From an uncultured Solobacterium sp. (GTDB lineage Bacteria > Bacillota_I > Bacilli_A > Erysipelotrichales > Erysipelotrichaceae): 7,596 bases of DNA. The notes beneath the pieces were generated by a model that was given only the letters and a program-made list of their open reading frames with translations, was not told where the DNA came from and did no database searches. The position numbers were made by a program, and so were the translations under genes. Numbering within the stretch: position 1 is the stretch's first letter; every line of letters begins with the position of its first letter. The DNA is taken from NCBI GenBank assembly GCA_905235315.1, contig CAJOLG010000081.1, positions 1-7,596 on the forward strand, in the 5' to 3' direction. Positions 6,697 through 7,596 of this stretch are shown here, piece after piece.

Positions 6697-7596
6697 TTAC
6701 TCCCTGTGTCCCCCTGTCATCGCAAGATAAAGCGCATGGTATTCCTTCACCATCCGCTCCCGCGTAAACTGCCGGCCGCGGGCCATGCATGTATCTGCCG
6801 AAAAGACAATGCGGCGGTCCCGCATCACTTTTATCATACCAAGCATCTGATTCAGATCCCCGGCCGGAACCGACAGGCCGGTATCACCGGTAATGATCTC
6901 CGGGCTGCCTCCCACCGCATAGGTGATCACCGGGCAGCCGCAGCTTAACGCTTCGATATTGACCGTCGGGAAGGTATCTTCCTGCGTCAGGTTGATAAAT
7001 ACATCCGCGGCAGAATAGATCTCCGCAAGCTCCGCCGCATTTTCCGTGCGTTCCAGGGCGATCACACCGGCACTCTGCAGCTTCCGCTTCAGAGCGCCCT
7101 TTACACCGACCGCCGTGAGAACAGTGCCTTCCGGCAGGTTCTGCGCCAGTTTCTCGAGATCCTCGCTTCCCTTTTCCTTATACCAGTTGCCGGCGACGGC
7201 CAGAATCATGAACCGGTCTTCGATCCCGTGATCCTTCCGGAAGGAGGATTCCCGCCGGGTAAAGACCGAGGTATCGATTCCATTGGGGATCGCCCGGATG
7301 GGATACCGGGAAAGAAACGACTGTTCCGCTTCTTCTTTGAGCCAGACCGACGGGGTAACGATCGTCATCTGATCCGGCCTCAGAGAGGTAAAGACTTCTT
7401 TCTTGCGGGCAAGGTTTTTCTCGGTGTTGTTTGGATTGAAGGTCGGCGGGTAATGCAGGGCCGCCGGGCAGTTCCGGCAGCCGGTCTTCCATTTTTCACA
7501 GCCCACACTCGTATAATGGGCGCAGTGACCGGTAAAGGCCCAGCAGTCATGCAGGGTCCAGACAACGGGCACTCCGCTTTCCTTCAGATAGGCAAA
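6697..7596 (-). CDS. Glycosyltransferase family 4 (GT-B fold), 5'-partial
   Basis: The last 299 codons of a GT4 enzyme whose N-terminus lies beyond the right edge. The frame is open to base 7596 (FAYLKESG before VPVVWTLHDC), so the in-frame GTG at 7572 is internal, not the start. The visible part begins near the end of the N-terminal domain with VVWTLHDCWAFTGHC, followed by a Cys-rich stretch (CEKWKTGCRNCP), a hallmark of one capsule/exopolysaccharide GT4 subgroup. PNGIDTSVF precedes the donor domain. Within it, VAGNWYKEKGSEDL marks the donor phosphate region and QEDTFPTVNIEALSCGCPV is the E-x7-E-type motif with Asp in the first position, as is common in this subgroup. GGSPEI follows. It would add a sugar to a lipid-linked saccharide in the cytoplasm; donor and linkage are unknown. 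It is the first visible gene of the block, and the HAD gene starts 3 nt after its TAA. Confidence 0.93.
   Translation of the reverse strand, partial: FAYLKESGVPVVWTLHDCWAFTGHCAHYTSVGCEKWKTGCRNCPAALHYPPTFNPNNTEKNLARKKEVFTSLRPDQMTIVTPSVWLKEEAEQSFLSRYPIRAIPNGIDTSVFTRRESSFRKDHGIEDRFMILAVAGNWYKEKGSEDLEKLAQNLPEGTVLTAVGVKGALKRKLQSAGVIALERTENAAELAEIYSAADVFINLTQEDTFPTVNIEALSCGCPVITYAVGGSPEIITGDTGLSVPAGDLNQMLGMIKVMRDRRIVFSADTCMARGRQFTRERMVKEYHALYLAMTGGHRE
6700..6704 (-). promoter_or_regulatory. Ribosome binding site supporting the GTG start of the HAD gene
   Basis: The minus strand reads GGGAG, 6 nt before the GTG at 6693. It lies at the very end of the upstream GT4 coding sequence, just before that gene's TAA. 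The spacing supports GTG as the true start, which also places motif I (Asp5) at the usual distance from the N-terminus. Confidence 0.7.

Noticed and set aside
7570..7572. GTG at the right end as the start of the first GT4 gene
   Set aside because: The frame stays open to the window edge, and the family has a whole N-terminal domain upstream of the VWTLHDCW motif. The codon is internal and the gene is cut by the window.

Overview
The window is one densely packed block of seven genes, all read on the minus strand (right to left). The first and last run off the window ends. The gene families, strong GGAGG-type ribosome binding sites, tight translational coupling and moderate GC (judged by eye, low-to-mid 50s percent) suggest a Bacillota genome, perhaps a gut Erysipelotrichaceae or Lachnospiraceae relative. 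The phylum guess is moderate and the family guess weak. No rRNA, tRNA, CRISPR array, insertion sequence or phage gene was seen.

In transcription order the genes are: (1) a GT-B glycosyltransferase of family 4, 5'-partial (7596-6697); (2) a HAD phosphatase of the phosphoserine-phosphatase-like type with a GTG start (6693-6133); (3) an MBOAT membrane O-acyltransferase of the AlgI/DltB/PatA type (6136-4763); (4) a membrane-anchored SGNH-fold protein of the DltD/AlgJ type with an extra C-terminal domain (4776-3259); (5) a GT-A family 2 glycosyltransferase (3198-2236); (6) a second family 4 glycosyltransferase (2246-1089); (7) an all-helical, TPR-like protein of unknown function, 3'-partial (1086-1). 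Junctions are 3 nt apart, ATGA overlap, 14 nt overlap, 60 nt gap, 11 nt overlap and 2 nt apart. The 60 nt gap is the only real intergenic space and holds a candidate extended -10 element.

Together the genes look like part of a cell-surface glycan locus (capsule, exopolysaccharide or teichoic-acid-like polymer). Three glycosyltransferases would build the saccharide on the cytoplasmic side. The MBOAT protein would pass an acyl group, most simply acetyl, across the membrane, and the SGNH partner would place it on the exported glycan. The HAD enzyme may remove a phosphate from a sugar- or lipid-linked intermediate. No flippase, polymerase or ligase lies inside the window, so the polymer cannot be identified. 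The less ordinary points are the C-terminal domain of the SGNH protein, the near-leaderless start of the GT2 gene, and the helical protein closing the block.
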